Below, one piece after another: positions 6,007 through 9,387 of a stretch of DNA of 9,387 nt. Below the pieces are notes generated by a model. The model was given only the letters and a program-made list of their open reading frames with translations. It was not told the origin of the DNA and made no database searches. Source of the stretch: an uncultured Oscillochloris sp. GTDB taxonomy: Bacteria; Chloroflexota; Chloroflexia; Chloroflexales; Chloroflexaceae. A program made the position numbers and the translations under genes. Location of the stretch: contig CAIRDL010000341.1 of assembly GCA_903877345.1 (NCBI GenBank), positions 1-9,387 on the forward strand, written 5' to 3'. Position 1 is the first letter of the stretch. Each line of letters starts with the position of its first letter.

Positions 6007-8568
6007 ATGGACGCGCCCCGCACCCCTGTTTACCCCCCACCGCCACGGTTTCGCCGGCCCCGCCGCCGCCGCTCACGCTTCCGGCGCAGGCACCCCATCC
6101 TCGCCTTTCTGCTGCGCCTCACGCTCGCCGGGCTGAAACTCGGCTTGTTGGTCGTGCTGAGTGGCGTGGCCGGTGCGCTGTGGCTCTACTACCACTACGG
6201 GAGCGACCTGCCCGATCCGCAGCGCATCAGTGCCCAGCGCAGTTTTGAGACGACCCGCATCTATGCTCGCGATGGCACGACGTTGCTTTTTGAACTGGTC
6301 GGCCCGCAAAGCGGTCGCCGCACGCCGGTGGCCTTTGAGCAGATTCCCCAAATTCTCAAGGATGCCACGGTCGCGGTTGAGGATGCGGATTTCTACACCA
6401 ACCCCGGCGTGGATCTGCGCGGCATCATCCGCGCTGCGCTTCAGAATTACCACAGCGGCGAGATTGTGAGCGGGGCTAGTACGATCACGATGCAACTGGT
6501 GCGGACGCTCTTGCTTACGCCTGAGGAGCGCGCCGAGCAGAGCTACGAGCGTAAGTTGCGCGAGGCCATTCTTGCCTACCGGGTCAGCCGCGAGTATGGG
6601 AAAGAGCAGATTCTGGGCATTTACCTCAATGAAATTTACTATGGTGCCCAAGCCTACGGGGTTGAGGCGGCGGCGCAGACTTATTTTGCCAAACATGTTT
6701 GGGAATTGAACCCCGCCGAGGCGACGCTCTTGGCCGGGTTGCCCCAGTCGCCCACGAGCTACAACCCCTTCACGGCCTTCGCCGCCGCTAAAGCACGCCA
6801 ACAGGTGACGCTGGGCCTGTTGGCCGAACACGGTTTCCTCACCCAGACTGAGGCCGAACGCATTTATGCGGAGCCGATTACGCTGACGCCGCCGCGTAGC
6901 GATCTGCTTGCGCCTCAGTTCGTCTTTTATGTGCGCGAGCAACTTGAGCGGCGCTACGGCGCTGATTTGCTCTACCGCGCTGGCCTGCGCGTCGTCACGA
7001 GCCTTGACCTGACGTGGCAGGCTGAGGCGCAACAGGTCGCCCAAACGCAAATCGCGGCGCTCCGTGCGCGCAACGCCAGCAACGCGGGTGTGGTGTTGCT
7101 CGCCCCTGACGGTCAGATCCTCGCGATGGTCGGCAGCGTAGACTACAACACGCCCGACGGCCAGGTGAATGTGACGCTTGCGCCCCGGCAACCCGGTTCG
7201 GCGCTCAAGCCCTTTGTTTACGCGGCGGCGCTGCAACGAGGGTGGACGCCTGCCACGGTGATTTGGGACACGCCGAGCCGTTGGGTTAGCCCGAGCGGGG
7301 TGGTTTACGAGCCGAAGAATTACGATAACGCCTTCCACGGGCCGTTGCGCCTGCGTATGACCCTGGCGAACTCGCTCAACATCCCGGCGGTCAAAGCGCT
7401 TGAGCATGTCGGCGTGCCAAATTTTGTTGAAACCATGAGCCGTCTCGGCCTGACCACGTTTACTGATCCTAGTCGCTTTGGCTTGGCGATGGCCTTGGGC
7501 AGCAATGAAGTGCGGTTGCTGGAATTGACGGGCGCGTACAACGCCTTGCGAAATGGCGGGCGCTTCGTCGCGCCGGTTGCGGTGCTTAAAGTGACGAACA
7601 GCCGGGGCGAGGTGTTAGAGCGTTGGCAACCTGAACGGGGCAGTCCGGTCTTTGGGCCACAGAGCGAACAGATCGCCTATTTGATCACCAGCATCCTGAG
7701 TGATAATGAGGCCCGGACGTTCATGTTTGGGCGCAATAACGTGATGGAATTTTCTACAATTATCGCTGCGGCGAAGACTGGTACTTCCAATGATTTCCGC
7801 GACTCGTGGGCGCTGGGCTATTCCACTGACGTGACGATGGGCGTCTGGGTGGGCAACAACGACGCGACGCCGATGCAAGAAGTGGCGGGGGCAAACGGGG
7901 CCGGGCAGATTTGGCGTGAACTGATGCTGCGCTACCATTTGGGGCGAACTGCGACGCCGTTTCCCCGCCCCACGGGGCTTGAGGAACTGCCGGTGTGCGC
8001 TGACACTGGTGGGCGGGCTGGCCCTGCTTCGGGCTGTCCGCGCCCAATGAGCGAACTCTTCATCGCTGGCACCGGGCCGCGCAATGTTGATGTGGTCTAC
8101 CAGACGGTGCGGCTTGGTGGTGATGGCAATTGTCTGGCGGCTGCTTACACGCCCGCCGCCGAGGTGCGCGTGCGGCAGTTCCCGCTCTACCCGCCTGAGT
8201 TCCGCGAGTGGGCCGCCAAGAACGCGCCGCAACCGCCTACCCAACTCTGCCCGCCGCCCGTCACGTCAAACGAGGTGGTCGCGCTGCTGACGCCGTTGGG
8301 GGCGAGTGGGCTGCTCACGACGACGCAGATCTTTATTAGCGGCACGGCTCAGGGGCCGTTTATCCTCGAAGTCGGATCTGGGGCTGCGCCGGAGCAATGG
8401 CAATTACTGGGGCAAAACAGCATGCCAGTGAAAGATGGACTGCTTGGGGTTTGGATGACGACGGGACTTGCCCCTGGCCCGTACACACTGCGGCTGCGGG
8501 TCACCACCCCCGACGGGCGCAGGGCAAGCGCAACGCAGACGGTGATGTTGCGCTTGCCTACGCCTTAG
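6007..8568 (+). CDS. Class A penicillin-binding protein (bifunctional peptidoglycan glycosyltransferase/transpeptidase)
   Basis: 853 residues from ATG 6007; an in-frame TTG at 5989 lies before the -10 box and cannot be used from this promoter. Order: proline/arginine-rich cytosolic tail (1-29), one membrane anchor (about 31-62), GT51 glycosyltransferase, then transpeptidase. GT51 motifs: EDADFY with catalytic Glu125, GASTITMQLVR (156-166; most relatives read GGSTITQQL) and KLREAILAYRVSREYGKEQILGIYLNEIYYG. Transpeptidase motifs: SALK with nucleophile Ser398, SLN at 456-458 and KTGTS at 590-594. A Cys pair (664, 677) in VCADTG...SGCP recalls the PBP1C-type post-transpeptidase segment. A C-terminal beta-rich domain (about 765-853) contains IFISGTAQGPF and LAPGPYTLRLRV. 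The enzyme would polymerise lipid II glycan and cross-link peptides outside the cytoplasmic membrane. All catalytic motifs are intact. Whether it is a PBP1A or PBP1C orthologue is not settled. Confidence 0.95.
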   Translation: MDAPRTPVYPPPPRFRRPRRRRSRFRRRHPILAFLLRLTLAGLKLGLLVVLSGVAGALWLYYHYGSDLPDPQRISAQRSFETTRIYARDGTTLLFELVGPQSGRRTPVAFEQIPQILKDATVAVEDADFYTNPGVDLRGIIRAALQNYHSGEIVSGASTITMQLVRTLLLTPEERAEQSYERKLREAILAYRVSREYGKEQILGIYLNEIYYGAQAYGVEAAAQTYFAKHVWELNPAEATLLAGLPQSPTSYNPFTAFAAAKARQQVTLGLLAEHGFLTQTEAERIYAEPITLTPPRSDLLAPQFVFYVREQLERRYGADLLYRAGLRVVTSLDLTWQAEAQQVAQTQIAALRARNASNAGVVLLAPDGQILAMVGSVDYNTPDGQVNVTLAPRQPGSALKPFVYAAALQRGWTPATVIWDTPSRWVSPSGVVYEPKNYDNAFHGPLRLRMTLANSLNIPAVKALEHVGVPNFVETMSRLGLTTFTDPSRFGLAMALGSNEVRLLELTGAYNALRNGGRFVAPVAVLKVTNSRGEVLERWQPERGSPVFGPQSEQIAYLITSILSDNEARTFMFGRNNVMEFSTIIAAAKTGTSNDFRDSWALGYSTDVTMGVWVGNNDATPMQEVAGANGAGQIWRELMLRYHLGRTATPFPRPTGLEELPVCADTGGRAGPASGCPRPMSELFIAGTGPRNVDVVYQTVRLGGDGNCLAAAYTPAAEVRVRQFPLYPPEFREWAAKNAPQPPTQLCPPPVTSNEVVALLTPLGASGLLTTTQIFISGTAQGPFILEVGSGAAPEQWQLLGQNSMPVKDGLLGVWMTTGLAPGPYTLRLRVTTPDGRRASATQTVMLRLPTP

Positions 8569-8580
8569 ACGGTAGTGCAG

Positions 8581-8619
8581 GCTTCCAGCCTGCCGACGCG
8601 CATCTGGCGGGCTGGAAGC
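8581..8619. repeat. Palindromic dispersed-type repeat (14-bp stem) after the PBP gene, possible transcript end
   Basis: Left arm GCTTCCAGCCTGCC (8581-8594), 11-nt loop, right arm GGCGGGCTGGAAGC (8606-8619). Thirteen of 14 positions pair by Watson-Crick and the last is a T/G wobble. It starts 12 nt after the PBP stop. No T-run follows, so it is not a standard terminator on either strand. I recall 'GCTTCCAGCCTGC' palindromes, and their translated form AGFQPADAHLAGWK, as a repeat seen in many bacterial genomes. It could stabilise the 3' end of the mRNA. Confidence 0.75.
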
Positions 8620-8696
8620 GAAGATATTGGAACAACACGACCGAATTGATGATCCGGCGCTTTATGGTGGGGGAGACCCGCCGCGAGTCGCGCCCC

Positions 8697-8705
8697 TGCT
8701 ATAAT
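8697..8705 (+). promoter_or_regulatory. Extended -10 promoter of the lipoprotein gene, near-leaderless
   Basis: TGCTATAAT: an extended -10 (TGN) plus a perfect TATAAT (8700-8705). The ATG at 8714-8716 follows after 8 nt, so the mRNA would have zero to two leader bases. No -35 hexamer is evident, which fits extended -10 promoters. The context TATAATGGCG is shared with the PBP promoter. Confidence 0.65.
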
Positions 8706-8713
8706 GGCGACCG

Positions 8714-9387
8714 ATGAAACTCCCCCGCCTTCTCCCGTTGCTCCTGTGGGTGCTGAGCGCCGCGTGTAGTGCGCCGCCGCCGCCCCCTTACGGCCTGACG
8801 GAGCCGTTCCTCGCCGCGTGGCAGCGCGCTGGCGCTGAGCAACTCGGCCCTCCGCGCACGCCGCCTCTCTGGTTGGATGAGTATCAGGTGCAGTTTTTCG
8901 CCGCCGCAAGCATTACGGCGGTGGATGGAAGTCGCGCCGTCGTTGCCGCTTTACCAAAGACTTGGGCCGACCGTTACCCGGAAGCCATGCTGCGCCTACC
9001 TGCCTCACCGCAGCGCGCTTCTGTTACCCTGGCCGACGGGCAGCCCGCCGTGGCGCAACCGCTCGCACCACTGACAGTGCGCGTGCAAGCGCTGGGCTAC
9101 AACGGCCCCGCCGAGCTGCGTCTCTATGACGCCAACCGTCAGCCCGCCGGTACCGTCGCCCTGACGCTTACCGATGGCGTGGGCCTCGCCGAGGTGCTGC
9201 CCCGTGGTCACTTGGGGCACCAATGGGCGTTGGCCCTAATTGACGGTCAGCTCGCCGGTGCCCGCAGCGCGCTCTTCACCCTCGACGCAACCACCGAACT
9301 TCAGACTGGCGATGCGGCGCTCGACGCACTTTACCCGCGCTTGCGCGGCTTTATGCAGCGGGATGGCGTGACCTATCCGCTGAACGG
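8714..9387 (+). CDS. Predicted secreted lipoprotein of unknown function (C-terminus beyond window)
   Basis: Open frame from ATG 8714 to the window end: 224 complete codons with no stop. It begins with a short signal peptide, MKLPRLLPLLLWVLSAAC; the Cys at position 18 after Ser-Ala-Ala is a fair but not perfect lipobox, followed by a Pro-rich linker. Residues about 27-65 (LTEPFLAAWQRAG, LGPP, EYQVQFF) resemble a short 'F..yW...gg...lG.P...vQyFe' module I associate with Chloroflexota surface proteins. Residues about 105-190 look like a beta-sandwich (LTVRVQALGYNGPAELRLYD, GTVALTLTD). A helical stretch starting ALDALYPRLRGFMQRDGVTYPLN runs to the edge and may begin a further domain, for instance an enzymatic one. 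I do not recognise the family. Its own promoter gives a near-leaderless mRNA; the neighbouring PBP suggests, weakly, a cell-envelope role. Confidence 0.75.
   Translation, partial: MKLPRLLPLLLWVLSAACSAPPPPPYGLTEPFLAAWQRAGAEQLGPPRTPPLWLDEYQVQFFAAASITAVDGSRAVVAALPKTWADRYPEAMLRLPASPQRASVTLADGQPAVAQPLAPLTVRVQALGYNGPAELRLYDANRQPAGTVALTLTDGVGLAEVLPRGHLGHQWALALIDGQLAGARSALFTLDATTELQTGDAALDALYPRLRGFMQRDGVTYPLN

Noticed and set aside
6073..7407. 444-codon minus-strand open frame opposite the penicillin-binding protein
   Set aside because: Antisense shadow: the composition is Arg/His-rich without motifs, while the plus strand carries every GT51 and transpeptidase motif in order.
8397..8717. 106-codon plus-strand frame across the PBP 3' end and the palindrome
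   Set aside because: Out of frame with the PBP, and its 'AGFQPADAHLAGWK' part is the translation of the palindromic repeat, a common source of false small proteins.

Overview
The window looks like chromosomal sequence from a GC-rich bacterium, most probably a member of the Chloroflexota (Chloroflexia). The reasons, all from family knowledge without a search, are: a GT39-type membrane glycosyltransferase flanked by beta-rich domains; a class A penicillin-binding protein whose GT51 motif reads EDADFY followed by TNPGVD, with a beta domain at its C-terminus; a soluble cNMP-binding/HAMP/coiled-coil protein ending in an 'AEIT.SDYF' tail; and small intergenic repeats of kinds I associate with such genomes. 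The phylum call is an inference.

Left part, all on the minus strand. rsbT (cut by the window start) and rsbS form an overlapping pair of the stressosome/partner-switching type. Upstream of them lies a polyprenol/phytol-kinase-like membrane protein with its own well-formed sigma70-type promoter. Next comes a very large membrane glycosyltransferase (1722-4955), sitting 14 nt downstream of a cNMP-binding/HAMP/coiled-coil signalling protein (4970-5737); these two probably share a transcript. An array of seven AGATTNN-like heptamers lies exactly at the glycosyltransferase start and is translated if the TTG start is used.

Right part, plus strand. A 269-bp divergent intergenic region (5738-6006) holds a CGCAAAGC tandem repeat, a candidate minus-strand promoter, and a hyphenated palindrome abutting a TATAAT box. 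That box lies 6 nt before the ATG of a class A penicillin-binding protein, so this mRNA is predicted to be leaderless. After this gene comes a long-stemmed palindromic repeat, then a second promoter (extended -10 TGCTATAAT) 8 nt before the ATG of a predicted lipoprotein that runs off the window end.

Taken together, the region combines cell-envelope functions (peptidoglycan polymerase, lipid-linked sugar transferase, lipoprotein, polyprenol-type kinase) with signalling (RsbS/RsbT switch, cNMP/HAMP protein). No clear new defence, mobile or biosynthetic system is visible. The more interesting points are regulatory and structural: leaderless promoters, repeats at gene starts, and a sensor protein with no output domain.
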